From JAMCRM01 sp035561075 (GTDB lineage Bacteria > Acidobacteriota > Terriglobia > Bryobacterales > Bryobacteraceae): a DNA stretch of 64,000 bases. The notes under the pieces are model-generated. The model was not told the DNA's origin. It did no database searches and saw nothing but the letters and a program-made list of their open reading frames with translations. This document shows, piece by piece, positions 22,840-31,852 of the stretch (within the stretch, counting starts at the first letter, position 1; each line of letters begins with the position of its first letter). The stretch spans positions 1 through 64,000 of the forward strand of contig DATMYF010000055.1 of NCBI GenBank assembly GCA_035561075.1, given 5' to 3'. Made by a program: the position numbers and the translations under genes.

Positions 22840-23430
22840 CTAACCGGCTTTCGCCGGAACCTTCCCTCCCGCGTCCTTGCTGCCGAATGCCTTCAGCACT
22901 CGCTGACGGGCCCGGAACAGGCGGACCTTAAGAGCATTCTCGTTTACGCGGTAGATCTTTTCAAGCTCCTTGAGCGACAATCCCTCCACCTCTTTTAAGG
23001 TAAGAAGAATGCGATCAGCCTCCGACACCGTCCCCAACAGGGTGTCCACGGTCTCCCGAATGCGGTTCTTGTGCTGCCGTTCCTGCTGATCGCGGCCTCC
23101 GGCGAGAGCATCCGCCATCACGACCTGCTGTTCGGAAAGATCGGACATGCGGGATTCCATGCGCCGGCGCTGTTTCCGAAGATAATCGTACGCCGCGTTG
23201 ACGGTCAGCCGGTGCAGCCATGGCTCGAAGACCTCTGCCGTGCGGAGCTGGTCGAGAGAATAATAAAGCCGCAGGAAAACCTCCTGCCCAACGTCCTCGA
23301 CATCTTCCGGCCGGGCTATCAGACGTGCGATGGTGCCTAAAATCCGCTTCCGGTATGCCAGTACAATTTCGTTGAACGCCGCGTCATTCCCAGCCTGCGC
23401 GCGCTTAATCAGTTCGAAATCAACCAGCAT
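22840..23430 (-). CDS. ECF RNA polymerase sigma factor (RpoE-like)
   Basis: A 196-residue sigma factor. Region 2 (residues about 8-80) includes LIARPEDVEDVGQEVFLRLYYSL and FEPWLHRLTVNAAYDYLRKQRRR. Region 4 (about 125-180) has TVSEADRILLTLKEVEGLSLKELEKIYRVNENALKVRLFRARQRV. The ATG at 23430 is chosen because homologues start MLVDFELIKRAQAG. Downstream lie a membrane anti-sigma-like gene and a Spy-like gene, suggesting response to envelope or metal stress. Confidence 0.92.
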   Translation of the reverse strand: MLVDFELIKRAQAGNDAAFNEIVLAYRKRILGTIARLIARPEDVEDVGQEVFLRLYYSLDQLRTAEVFEPWLHRLTVNAAYDYLRKQRRRMESRMSDLSEQQVVMADALAGGRDQQERQHKNRIRETVDTLLGTVSEADRILLTLKEVEGLSLKELEKIYRVNENALKVRLFRARQRVLKAFGSKDAGGKVPAKAG

Positions 23431-23576
23431 GCCGCACCGTGTGGCCCGGCAAACGTAGCTCCATGCTTCCCTGACAAAGGCGTACCGGGATACCAATCAG
23501 GTTACAAGGCTTCGCCGGTAATGGCAAAGCTGCCGGGCCTCCTCTGGTACAATGACGGCCCTGGAGGGCGAAAGGC

Positions 23577-24578
23577 GTGCTGAAAAGACTGATTTTGCTT
23601 GTGGCGGCGATCGCCGCACCCGCGCTGCCGGCCGAAAACGTGAAGATCGTGGTAACGGGTATGCCGCCCGAGGCTGTGCGGGAATTTCAGGGCGTCTCGC
23701 CGGCCGCGACGGTGGTGGCGGCGGAGAAGGACGAACTCGTCGCGGAGGCGGCCGACGCGGACGCTATCCTGGGGACCATCAACCCACAAATCTTTGGCGC
23801 CGCCAAGAAGCTTCGCTGGGTGCAGGTCTTTAGCGCCGGAGTCGAGGGTTACCGCTTCCCGGGTTTCGTCGAAAGCGGTGTGGTCCTGACCAACGCCAAG
23901 ATCCTGCAGGGGCCAAACATAGCGGACCACGCCTTTGCCATGCTGCTGGCGCTCACCAGACAACTCTACAGGAGCTTCCCGGCGCGGGACCGGGAGGAAT
24001 GGCGGCGCGACGGCTACAGTATGGTCGAACTGCGCGGGAAGACTGCGGTGGTGATCGGGGTGGGGGGCATCGGCACGCAGATCGCACAACGCGCGCAGGC
24101 GTTCGGGATGACCGTGATCGGGGTGGACCCCAAAGACATGCCGCTCAACCCGTACGTCGGCAGAATGGTCTACCCGGACCGGCTGGACAGCGTGCTGCCC
24201 AAGGCCGACGTGGTGTTCATCTCGGCGCCGCTCACTCCCCAGAGCCAGGGCATGATGGGGCCGCGGCAGTTCGAGCTGCTCAAGCCGGGCGGCTACTTCA
24301 TCGCTGTCTCGCGTGGCAAGTTGTACGACACGGACGCTCTGGTGAAGGCGCTCGATTCGAAGCGCCTGGCCGGCGCGGGCCTGGATGTCACAAATCCCGA
24401 GCCGCTCCCCAAGGGTCATCCGCTGTGGCGCTTTGAGAACGTGGTGATCACGCCGCATATGGCCGGGCATTCCGACCACGTTCAGGAGCGCATTGTAGCG
24501 CTGGTGAAAGAGAACATCGCCCGCTTCGTGAAGGGAGAGCCGCTGCTCAACGTGGTGGACAAGCAGAAGGGGTACTGA
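23577..24578 (+). CDS. D-2-hydroxyacid dehydrogenase with signal peptide
   Basis: A 333-residue NAD(P)-dependent dehydrogenase of the D-isomer family. The Rossmann motif is VVIGVGGIGTQIAQRAQAFG, and the catalytic triad is intact: Arg in VSRGKLYD, Glu in NPEPLPKG, His in ITPHMAGHSD. Unusually, the GTG start (23577, with AAAGG upstream) gives a clear signal peptide, MLKRLILLVAAIAAPALPAE, so the enzyme appears to be exported although its cofactor is normally cytoplasmic. It is followed after 35 bases by a Gfo/Idh/MocA gene. The substrate is unknown. Confidence 0.88.
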   Translation: MLKRLILLVAAIAAPALPAENVKIVVTGMPPEAVREFQGVSPAATVVAAEKDELVAEAADADAILGTINPQIFGAAKKLRWVQVFSAGVEGYRFPGFVESGVVLTNAKILQGPNIADHAFAMLLALTRQLYRSFPARDREEWRRDGYSMVELRGKTAVVIGVGGIGTQIAQRAQAFGMTVIGVDPKDMPLNPYVGRMVYPDRLDSVLPKADVVFISAPLTPQSQGMMGPRQFELLKPGGYFIAVSRGKLYDTDALVKALDSKRLAGAGLDVTNPEPLPKGHPLWRFENVVITPHMAGHSDHVQERIVALVKENIARFVKGEPLLNVVDKQKGY

Positions 24579-24613
24579 GCCGGATCTGGTAGAATCTGCT
24601 CACAGGATCCACC

Positions 24614-25888
24614 ATGGACACGAGAAGAACGTTCGTTTTCGGCGCCGGAGGCGTTCTGGCGTCGCACGCCGTTGCGCGCAAGGCTTCCGCGAATGATAAG
24701 GTCCGGCTGGCCGTGATCGGCATCAACGGCCGCGGTTGGGACCACGTGCAAGGGTTCATGAAGCTGCCTGACGCGGAGGTTGCGATGCTCTGCGACGTGG
24801 ATAGCGCCGTGCTGGAACGCCGCGCCACGCAGTTCGCGAGCACCTTCGGGAGGCCCGTGAAGACCGAGAAAGACATGCGCAAGGTCTTCGAAAACAAGGA
24901 AATCGACGCGGTTACGATAGCTACGCCGAACCACTGGCACGCGCTGGCCACTATCTGGGCGTGCCAGGCAGGCAAGGACGTCTACGTCGAGAAGCCCGGA
25001 GCGCACAACGTGTTTGAAGGGCGCAAGATGGTGGAGGCGGCTCACAAATACAAGCGCATGGTGCAGCACGGGGTGCAACTGCGCAGCTCCGAAGCGGTGC
25101 GGGAGGGCGTGGACCTGCTGCGCAAAGGAATTATCGGGAAGGTCTACATGTCGCGCGGGCTGGTGTACCGCTGGCGCCCGTCGATCGGGAAGAAGCCCAA
25201 CGAGCCGGTGCCGCCGGGGCTCGACTGGGATATGTGGCAGGGTCCCGCGCAGCAGCGCGAATTCAGCCGTCGCCTGGTGCACTACAACTGGCACTGGCAT
25301 TGGGACTACGGTAACGGCGATGTGGGCAACCAGGGCACACACGAGACTGATATGTGCCTGTGGGGGTTGGGCACCGGGCTGCCGGAGCGCATCACGTCGA
25401 TGGGGGACAAGTTCCTCTGGGACGACGACAAGGAGACGCCCGAGCTGCAAACGTCCCTCTACCACTATCCCAAAGAGAAGAAGATGATCCAGTTCGAGGT
25501 GCGGCACTGGTGCACCAACGAGGAGCAGGGCGTCGGGGTGGGGAATATCTTCTACGGCTCGGAAGGCTACATGCTGATCCGGAATTACGACGCCTACGAG
25601 GTCTACCTGGGGCAGAAGCGGGAACCCGGGCCGAAGCGGAAGGCCGGGGGCGACCACTTTGCCAACTTCATTAAGGCCGTGCGCAGCCGCAATCCGGCTG
25701 ATTTGAATGCGCCGGTCGAGACCGCGCACGCTGCGAGCGCGCTGGCGCACCTGGGGAACATCGCCTGCCGCACGGGGCGGGTCCTGACCTTCGACCCCAA
25801 GACCGAAAAGTTCATAGGGGATAAAGAAGCCGACAAGCTGCTCACGCGCAAATACAGGCCGCCTTACGTGGTACCGGACAAGGTCTGA
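24614..25888 (+). CDS. Gfo/Idh/MocA family oxidoreductase, probably Tat-exported
   Basis: A 424-residue protein with a short Tat-like start (DTRRTFVFGAGGVLASHAVA). The Rossmann segment VRLAVIGINGRGWDHVQGF and a canonical EKP motif (VYVEKPGAHN, catalytic Lys about residue 124) follow. The second domain contains HYNWHWHWDYGNGDVGNQGTHETD, with several His residues at the substrate site. It acts on an unknown sugar or cyclitol. It lies between the exported dehydrogenase and glgA, all on one strand with 18-35-base gaps. Confidence 0.9.
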   Translation: MDTRRTFVFGAGGVLASHAVARKASANDKVRLAVIGINGRGWDHVQGFMKLPDAEVAMLCDVDSAVLERRATQFASTFGRPVKTEKDMRKVFENKEIDAVTIATPNHWHALATIWACQAGKDVYVEKPGAHNVFEGRKMVEAAHKYKRMVQHGVQLRSSEAVREGVDLLRKGIIGKVYMSRGLVYRWRPSIGKKPNEPVPPGLDWDMWQGPAQQREFSRRLVHYNWHWHWDYGNGDVGNQGTHETDMCLWGLGTGLPERITSMGDKFLWDDDKETPELQTSLYHYPKEKKMIQFEVRHWCTNEEQGVGVGNIFYGSEGYMLIRNYDAYEVYLGQKREPGPKRKAGGDHFANFIKAVRSRNPADLNAPVETAHAASALAHLGNIACRTGRVLTFDPKTEKFIGDKEADKLLTRKYRPPYVVPDKV

Positions 25889-25906
25889 CGGGAGCGCGGC
25901 GAAAAC

Positions 25907-27331
25907 ATGCCCAAGGTCCTGATGGTGGCATCGGAGGCCGCTCCGCTGGCCAAGACGGGCGGCCTCGCGGACGTGGTGGGATCGCTGCCTGCGGCGCTCG
26001 CGGCGGAGGGTTGGGAAACAGCCGTGGTGCTGCCGCGCTACGGGTCTGTTCCGCTCGATGGCGCGCGGCGCGTCTTCGACCGCATGGTGATCCGGCTGGG
26101 AAGCCGAAGCTACGATATCTCGATCTGGCTGGCAGAGGCGGGCGGAACGGCGTATTTCCTGGTCGAATGCCCGCCGCTTTACGATCGCCCGCGCTTCTAC
26201 GGGGTGGCGGGCGCCGATTTCCCGGACAATCACATTCGTTTCGCAGTATTCTGCCGCGCGGCCCTGGAGGTTTACCGGCGCCTGTTTCGGGCGGACGTGA
26301 TCCACTGCCACGACTGGCAGTCGGGCCTGGTCCCCACGTACCTGCGGACGCTGTTCGCCCGCGACCCCACTTTTATGGGCGCACGCACGCTATTTACGGT
26401 GCACAATCTGGGGTATCAGGGGCTGTTCGCGCCGGCCGTGCTGCCGGAGATCGGGCTCGATGCCGGGGTGTTGCGTGCGGACGGCCTGGAGTTCTTCGGC
26501 GACGTCAGCCTGATCAAGGGTGGACTGGCCCACGCGGACGCGCTCAGCACCGTCAGCCCGACGTATGCGCGGGAGATCCAGACGCCCGAATACGGCGAGG
26601 GCCTCGACGGTCTGCTGCGCGCCCGCGCCGCGGTACTCCACGGCATTCTCAACGGCGCAGATTACACCGAGTGGAACCCCGAAACCGACCCCCTGATCGC
26701 GGCCAACTACTCGGCCGATGACCTCTCCGGAAAGGCCGCCTGCAAGCGGGCGCTGCTGGCGGAATTCGGGCTGCCCGCGGAGGCGATGGCGAGCCCGCTG
26801 ATCGGAATTGTCAGCCGCTTTACAAGCCAGAAGGGGGCGGACCTGATCGCGGCGGCGGCCGGGCGCATTGCGGCGCAGGAGTTCTACATGGTGGCCCTGG
26901 GGACCGGGGAGCCGGAATATGAAGACCTGTTCCGCGCCATGGCGCACGAATATCCAGGTTGCATCGCCGTGAAGGTGGCTTATGACAACGCGCTGGCGCA
27001 CCGCATCGAGGCCGGTGCCGATCTGTTTCTGATGCCCAGCCGCTACGAGCCCTGCGGGCTGAACCAGATGTACAGCCTGCGCTACGGGACCGTCCCGGTA
27101 GTGCGCGCCACCGGGGGGCTGGATGATACCATCAGGGAAGGTACCGGATTCAAGTTCAGGGAATACACCGGTGACGCCATGCTGGCAGCGCTCAGGGCTG
27201 CCGCCGGGGCCTTCGCGAACGGGGAGCGCTGGGAAGCGATGATGCGCCGCGGTATGGGCGAGGATTTCTCATGGCGGGCGTCCGCGGCTGAATATGCTTT
27301 GCTCTACCGCGGCTTGGCCGCAAGAGCTTGA
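25907..27331 (+). CDS. glgA: Glycogen synthase (ADP-glucose type)
   Basis: A 474-residue GT5 glycosyltransferase. The N-terminal ADP-glucose-binding KTGGLADV motif (residues 15-22) is intact. Other landmarks are DVIHCHDWQSGLVP, FTVHNLGYQG and, in the C-terminal domain, GIVSRFTSQKGADLI, LMPSRYEPCGLNQMYSLRYGTVPVVRATGGL with the catalytic Glu and the G-rich phosphate loop. It elongates glycogen from ADP-glucose. No other glycogen genes are adjacent. Length is normal for the family. Confidence 0.96.
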   Translation: MPKVLMVASEAAPLAKTGGLADVVGSLPAALAAEGWETAVVLPRYGSVPLDGARRVFDRMVIRLGSRSYDISIWLAEAGGTAYFLVECPPLYDRPRFYGVAGADFPDNHIRFAVFCRAALEVYRRLFRADVIHCHDWQSGLVPTYLRTLFARDPTFMGARTLFTVHNLGYQGLFAPAVLPEIGLDAGVLRADGLEFFGDVSLIKGGLAHADALSTVSPTYAREIQTPEYGEGLDGLLRARAAVLHGILNGADYTEWNPETDPLIAANYSADDLSGKAACKRALLAEFGLPAEAMASPLIGIVSRFTSQKGADLIAAAAGRIAAQEFYMVALGTGEPEYEDLFRAMAHEYPGCIAVKVAYDNALAHRIEAGADLFLMPSRYEPCGLNQMYSLRYGTVPVVRATGGLDDTIREGTGFKFREYTGDAMLAALRAAAGAFANGERWEAMMRRGMGEDFSWRASAAEYALLYRGLAARA

Positions 27332-27385
27332 ACCCACGGCCGGATACGAACATCTAATCAAATAGATAAGGCAGGAGAAAGGTTG

Positions 27386-27721
27386 ATGGCGGGTCAGAAC
27401 ATTGTGAACTTCACCGACGCCTCGTTTGACCAGGACGTGCTCAGTTCCGAGGTTCCGGTACTGGTGGATTTCTGGGCCGAATGGTGCGGTCCGTGCCGGC
27501 AGATGGCACCGACGATCGACGCCGTGGCGACGGAATACGCCGGCAAGCTGAAAGTCGGCAAAGTAGACGTGGATTCGAATGGCAACACGGCCATGCGCTA
27601 CAACATCCGGGGGATTCCCACGCTGCTGCTGTTTAAGGGCGGGCGAGTGGTGGACCAGCGGGTAGGCGCTGTCGGCCGGTCCGAAGTTCAGCGCATGCTG
27701 GATGGCCACGTAGAAAAGTAG
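27386..27721 (+). CDS. trxA: Thioredoxin
   Basis: A 111-residue thioredoxin with the active site WCGPC (C34, C37), the buried Asp in VLVDFWAEW, the cis-Pro in RGIPTLLLF and Gly in VGAVGRSEVQ. The ATG at 27386 is taken, just behind AGGAGAAAGG; a TTG one codon earlier is possible. It reduces protein disulfides in the cytoplasm. A perfect hairpin follows 13 bases after the stop. Confidence 0.97.
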   Translation: MAGQNIVNFTDASFDQDVLSSEVPVLVDFWAEWCGPCRQMAPTIDAVATEYAGKLKVGKVDVDSNGNTAMRYNIRGIPTLLLFKGGRVVDQRVGAVGRSEVQRMLDGHVEK

Positions 27722-27733
27722 CTGTCTGTTCTG

Positions 27734-27756
27734 CGGCGGCGGGTCCTCCGCCGCCG
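27734..27756 (+). terminator. GC-rich hairpin after trxA
   Basis: CGGCGGCGG (27734-27742) and CCGCCGCCG (27748-27756) form a perfect 9-bp stem with a 5-base loop. Only two T residues follow, so it may stop transcription weakly or protect the 3' end. Confidence 0.45.
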
Positions 27757-27793
27757 TTGACCGTAATCCACTTTATTACCGCCGGAGTCCCCG

Positions 27794-30190
27794 TTGAACG
27801 GACGTCTTGCGATTGCAGTGTATGCCCTGTTGGCGGCAAGCCTTGGCGCGCAGACCAGCGCGACGCTGAAGGGCCGCGTCCAGGACCCCAGCGGGGCGGC
27901 AGTGGCGGGCGCTTCCATTTGGCTGCGCAACCCCCTCAGCGGCTACGAGCAGCACGCCGAAACCGACGCGGGCGGCGGCTTTACCATCACCAACATCCCC
28001 TTCCAGGACTACACCCTCGCGGTCGAGAAGTCCGGCTTCACGGCATCGGCCCGCACGGTGGCGCTACGGTCGAACGTGCCGGTGGAGATCGAGGTTCGGC
28101 TGGCGGTTGGGGAGGTGGCCGAGAATATCGCCGTCACGGCATTTGAGACCGCCCGCCTGGTGGACGCCGAGGCTACGGGCACACGCACGCAGTTGGATAT
28201 GGCGCAGATCGAGCGCATGCCCGTACCGGCGGGCGCCCGGGCGCTCGAATCCGTCCTGCTGAGCTTCCCCGGTTTCGCGGCCGACGCCAACGGGGCGATC
28301 CACCCGCGCGGCGCCCACAACCAGATGACATACGTGATCGACGGCATGCCCATCAGCGACCAGCTCACCGGCGCCTTCGGCAACGGCATAGACAGCAGCA
28401 TTGTCCAGACCATCGAGCTCTATACGGGCAACATCCCGGCGGAGTATGGGTCGAAGATCAGCGGTGTGGCGAACATCACGACGCGCTCGGGGCTGAACTC
28501 AGGGCGCGTCTTTTTCGGCAGTCTGGAGGCCACCGGTGCGCAGTTCGACCATGCCGGAACGGTGGTGCAGGCGGGCGGGCAGAAGGGCCGTTTGGGGTGG
28601 TTTGCCTCAGCGACGGCGCAGAAGAGCAACCGCTTCCTCGACCAGGTATCGCGCGACAACCTGCACAACGGCGGCAATGCGGAGCGCGGCTTCGCACGCT
28701 TCGACTATCAGTTCGGGACGGCCGATTTCCTGCGGGTAAACCTGATGGCCGGGAGGTCCTCGTTTCAACTGGCCAACCTGCGGTCGCAGCACGCAGCCGG
28801 GCAGGCGCAGCGGCAGGAGTTGGGGGACGCGGCGGTATCGGTGGGGTACATTCACGTGATCGGGTCGGCGGCCACGTTTGAGTCAGTGTCGTCGTACCGG
28901 ACATCGGTGGCGCAGCTCTTCGGGAGCCCTGGGGACACCCCGGTGACGGCGGTGCAGGCGCGGCATCTTTCGAACGTCACCCTTGCGAACCGCATGAACG
29001 TGATACGGGGACGGCACGAGCTTCGCTTCGGCGCGGATTACCAGCATTTCCCGGTGAGCGAGAACTTCAGTTTCGGGATCACGGACCCGCGCTTCAACCC
29101 TCCCGGTGCGGAGGGCTTCCTCCGGACGCTGCTGGCTTTCGACCTGAGCCGCGGTGGGAGGCTGTTTGAGTTCTCAGAGCGCGCCTCCGGCAACCTGTAT
29201 TCCGGGTTTGTGCAGGACAAAATCAAGGCAGGGCCGGTGATGCTGAATCTGGGGCTGCGCTTCGACCGCTACACCTTCCTGGTGAACGGCAGCCAGTTTC
29301 AGCCGCGCGTGGGAGTGGCCTACACGGTCCCTGGGACCGGCACGGTGCTGAGGGCATCGTACAACCGCCTTTATCAGACGCCGGTGAACGAGAATTTGCT
29401 GCTCTCGAACTCGGAACGTTCGGCGGTGCTGGTGCCGCCGGATGTGCGTGCCACACTGGGCGGTGCGCTGATTCGCATCCCGCCCGAGAAGGACGATGTG
29501 TACGAGGTGGGGGCGCAGCAGTCGGTGGCCGGCCGGTTCAGCCTGAACGGGATGTACTTCCGAAAGCGCATCCGGAACCTGCACGACAACGACAACTTTT
29601 TCAACACGGGGATCATCTTTCCGACGGCTCTGGCGAGCGCGCGGGTGAAGGGTGTGGAGGGCCGTGTGGTGATGCCGGAGTACCGCGGCATCGCGGGATC
29701 GTTGAGCCTGACGCATTACAGCGTGCTGGTCACGCCGCCGTTCACGGGCGGGCTGTTTCTGGGCTCGGGCGCGATTGACCTGCTCAGCACCGGGCCGTTC
29801 GTGATTGACCACGACCAGAAACTGGCTGTGCACGGCGTGGTTTCGTGGCGGCCGCGGCGCGGTGTATGGACCAGCGCCTCCGTGCGGTACGACAGCGGTC
29901 TAGTGACGAACCCGTCCGACCCCGATGAGGTCCGGGCGGACCCGGATTACGCCGACCTGCTGCCCTGGGTAAATCTGGCCTCGGACCCGCCGCGCGTGAG
30001 ACCCCGCACCCTGGTGGACTTCATGGCGGGGTATGAACGTTTCGTTAGCGACCGGAGGCGCTGGGAGGCCGTGTTGCAGGTTTCGAACGTCATGAATCGA
30101 ACCGCGCTGTACAACTTTCAGTCGATCTTCGTGGGCACGCGGCTGGTGCAGCCCCGGACCCTGGGGGTACGGCTGCGGTGGTATTGGTAG
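27794..30190 (+). CDS. Oar-like TonB-dependent outer-membrane receptor
   Basis: A 798-residue protein with a signal peptide (IAVYALLAASLGAQ), a carboxypeptidase-regulatory-like domain (about residues 24-105: LKGRVQDPSGAAVAGASIWLRN to VGEVAENIAVTA), a plug domain (about 125-225: MPVPAGARALESVLLSFPGF, YVIDGMPISDQLTGAFGNGIDS, IPAEYGSKISGVANITTRSG) and a long beta-barrel ending RTLGVRLRWYW, with the aromatic last residue needed for barrel assembly. It resembles the large acidobacterial Oar/SusC-like receptors but is shorter. The ligand is unknown, possibly an oligosaccharide. The TTG start at 27794 fits the signal peptide. Confidence 0.88.
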   Translation: MNGRLAIAVYALLAASLGAQTSATLKGRVQDPSGAAVAGASIWLRNPLSGYEQHAETDAGGGFTITNIPFQDYTLAVEKSGFTASARTVALRSNVPVEIEVRLAVGEVAENIAVTAFETARLVDAEATGTRTQLDMAQIERMPVPAGARALESVLLSFPGFAADANGAIHPRGAHNQMTYVIDGMPISDQLTGAFGNGIDSSIVQTIELYTGNIPAEYGSKISGVANITTRSGLNSGRVFFGSLEATGAQFDHAGTVVQAGGQKGRLGWFASATAQKSNRFLDQVSRDNLHNGGNAERGFARFDYQFGTADFLRVNLMAGRSSFQLANLRSQHAAGQAQRQELGDAAVSVGYIHVIGSAATFESVSSYRTSVAQLFGSPGDTPVTAVQARHLSNVTLANRMNVIRGRHELRFGADYQHFPVSENFSFGITDPRFNPPGAEGFLRTLLAFDLSRGGRLFEFSERASGNLYSGFVQDKIKAGPVMLNLGLRFDRYTFLVNGSQFQPRVGVAYTVPGTGTVLRASYNRLYQTPVNENLLLSNSERSAVLVPPDVRATLGGALIRIPPEKDDVYEVGAQQSVAGRFSLNGMYFRKRIRNLHDNDNFFNTGIIFPTALASARVKGVEGRVVMPEYRGIAGSLSLTHYSVLVTPPFTGGLFLGSGAIDLLSTGPFVIDHDQKLAVHGVVSWRPRRGVWTSASVRYDSGLVTNPSDPDEVRADPDYADLLPWVNLASDPPRVRPRTLVDFMAGYERFVSDRRRWEAVLQVSNVMNRTALYNFQSIFVGTRLVQPRTLGVRLRWYW

Positions 30191-30195
30191 GGTAC

Positions 30196-30606
30196 ATGAA
30201 AGCGTTTCTCCTTGTGGCTGCGGTAGCGTGCGCGGGCTTCGCGCAGCAGGCGGGGCGCCCTTCGCCGTCCTCCGGGCCGGCCATGTACCGGGCGTACTGC
30301 GCCTCGTGCCACGGCGTCTCCGGAAAGGGCGACGGCCCGGCGGCCACGGCGCTGAAACGGCAGCCTGCGGATCTGACCGCGCTTGCGGGGCGCCACGGAG
30401 GGCGTTTCCCGTCGGTGCGGGTGTTCCAGTCCATTGAAGGCGATGCTTCGATCGCGGCGCACGGCTCGCGCGAGATGCCGGTCTGGGGCGCCGTGTTCCG
30501 GCAGATAGGCGGGAGTGATGAAGCGGCTGTCAAACTGCGGGTACGAAACCTGGTGCGCTACATCGAAAGCATCCAAACTGGAGCGGCGGGCTCCCATAAA
30601 CAGTAA
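30196..30606 (+). CDS. Exported c-type cytochrome
   Basis: A 136-residue monohaem protein. It has a signal peptide (MKAFLLVAAVACAGFAQQ), the haem-binding CASCH at residues 35-39 in a YRAYCASCHGVSGKGDGPAA context, and a likely axial Met in SREMPVWG. The ATG at 30196 lies six bases after the receptor stop, so the two are probably co-transcribed. It would carry electrons in the periplasm, possibly toward cytochrome oxidases; the partner is not visible here. Confidence 0.9.
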   Translation: MKAFLLVAAVACAGFAQQAGRPSPSSGPAMYRAYCASCHGVSGKGDGPAATALKRQPADLTALAGRHGGRFPSVRVFQSIEGDASIAAHGSREMPVWGAVFRQIGGSDEAAVKLRVRNLVRYIESIQTGAAGSHKQ

Positions 30607-30632
30607 GATAGTGATTTAGGAACAATCCCAAC

Positions 30633-31460
30633 ATGAGCGCGAATCAACCGGGCCAGATGCCCAAGCTGCCGATACCCGGCGTGAAGAACCTGATTGCAGT
30701 CGGCTCCGGAAAAGGCGGGGTCGGGAAGACCACCGTGGCGGTGAACCTGGCGGTGGCTCTGGCCGCCCTGGGCCACAAAACGGGACTGATGGACGCCGAC
30801 GTCTACGGGCCCAACGTGCCCCTGATGATGGGGATCAGCGCCAGCCCCATGGCGCACGGCGACCGCATCCAGCCGCTCGAACAATACGGCGTGAAGCTGA
30901 TGTCGATGGGGTTCCTGAACCCGGGCGACCGGCCGGTGATCTGGCGCGGCCCCATGCTCCACAGCGTGATCCAGCAGTTCCTGCGGAACGTGGACTGGGG
31001 GGAGCTCGATTACCTCATTATCGACCTGCCTCCGGGCACCGGCGACGTGCAGCTCAGCCTGATCCAGACGGCTCCCATCAGCGGCGCCATCGTGGTGACC
31101 ACGCCTTCGGACGTATCGCTTGAAGATGCCCGCAAGGCGGTCCACATGTTCGACCAGGTAAAGGTCCCGGTGCTCGGGATCGTGGAGAACATGAGTTACC
31201 TGATATGCCCGCACTGCTCCGAACGCATCGACGTGTTCAGCACGGGCGGCGGACGGCGCACGGCGGAGCAGATGCAGGTGCATTTCCTGGGCGAGTTGCC
31301 CCTTGACCCCGCGGTCCGGGTGGGCGGCGACAGCGGCAAGCCCGTGGCCATGAAGGAGTCGGACAACGGCGTGGGGTTCAGGGCCCTGGCCGTGGCCGCT
31401 CTGGGTCGCCTGGAGCGGATGGGCGGGCCGTCCGCCCCCAGCATCGATATTTCGGACTAG
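30633..31460 (+). CDS. apbC: Mrp/NBP35 family Fe-S cluster carrier ATPase
   Basis: A 275-residue P-loop ATPase with the deviant Walker A SGKGGVGKTT (residues about 25-34), MDADVYGPNVPLMMG, YLIIDLPPGTGDVQLSL, and the family-specific ENMSYLICPHCSERIDVF, where CPHC bridges an Fe-S cluster between two subunits. It lacks the N-terminal DUF59/MIP18 domain found in longer homologues. It delivers Fe-S clusters to apoproteins in the cytoplasm. A hairpin-forming inverted repeat overlaps its stop codon. Confidence 0.93.
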   Translation: MSANQPGQMPKLPIPGVKNLIAVGSGKGGVGKTTVAVNLAVALAALGHKTGLMDADVYGPNVPLMMGISASPMAHGDRIQPLEQYGVKLMSMGFLNPGDRPVIWRGPMLHSVIQQFLRNVDWGELDYLIIDLPPGTGDVQLSLIQTAPISGAIVVTTPSDVSLEDARKAVHMFDQVKVPVLGIVENMSYLICPHCSERIDVFSTGGGRRTAEQMQVHFLGELPLDPAVRVGGDSGKPVAMKESDNGVGFRALAVAALGRLERMGGPSAPSIDISD

Positions 31461-31480
31461 TACTTACTTGAGTAAGTCCG
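31453..31480. terminator. Inverted repeat at the end of the Mrp gene
   Basis: ACTTACT (31462-31468) and AGTAAGT (31471-31477) are perfectly complementary across two bases, with flanking CGGACT/AGTCCG giving an alternative longer pairing. It has no T-run. It may be a weak terminator or the edge of the former IS insertion. Confidence 0.35.
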
Positions 31481-31852
31481 CGTAAATCCGCTTTGGGGCG
31501 GTGGGTGGACCACTGCCTTGGTCCATTCAAACGGGGCAGCGTCGGCGTTGCAGGCCGTCACGAACTTATCAATGGCGTCGCGCAGTTGGCGGGCGGCCTG
31601 GGTTCGCGGCCACGACTTCGTTCATGAAATCCAGGAATTCGCGGCGCCGGCGGCGGGCATAGTGCCCGGTTTGTACCTCCCCGGTGACCACGTCCAACGC
31701 GGCGAAAAGCGTGGTGGTTCCGTGGCGTTTATAGCAGTGGCTGAAGCCGTTCACGGCGCGCCCATCCGGCAGTCGCAAGTACCCCTGCGCGCGCTGCAAC
31801 GCCTGAACGTGCGGCTTCTCATCGACGCACACGACCACTGCGTTGGAGCCTG
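31481..31852 (-). pseudogene. IS630-family transposase remnant
   Basis: Two transposase fragments are joined head to tail on the minus strand. The first (about 31850-31590) reads NAVVVCVDEKPHVQAL, then GFSHCYKRHGTTTLFAALD and RRREFLDFMNEVVAANPG, and includes the first catalytic Asp (VDEK). The second, in another frame (about 31596-31490), reads RQLRDAIDKFVTACNADAAP then FEWTKAVV, the C-terminus. The segment with the remaining catalytic residues (normally DNLNTH and NQVEVW) is deleted, and the N-terminal third is missing. It cannot transpose. No terminal repeats or target duplication are recognisable. Confidence 0.85.

Noticed and set aside
24482..26311. A 609-codon open frame on the minus strand
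   Set aside because: It is antisense to the dehydrogenase, Gfo/Idh/MocA and glgA genes, has Arg/His/Val-rich composition without any domain, and results from the high GC at third positions of the real genes.
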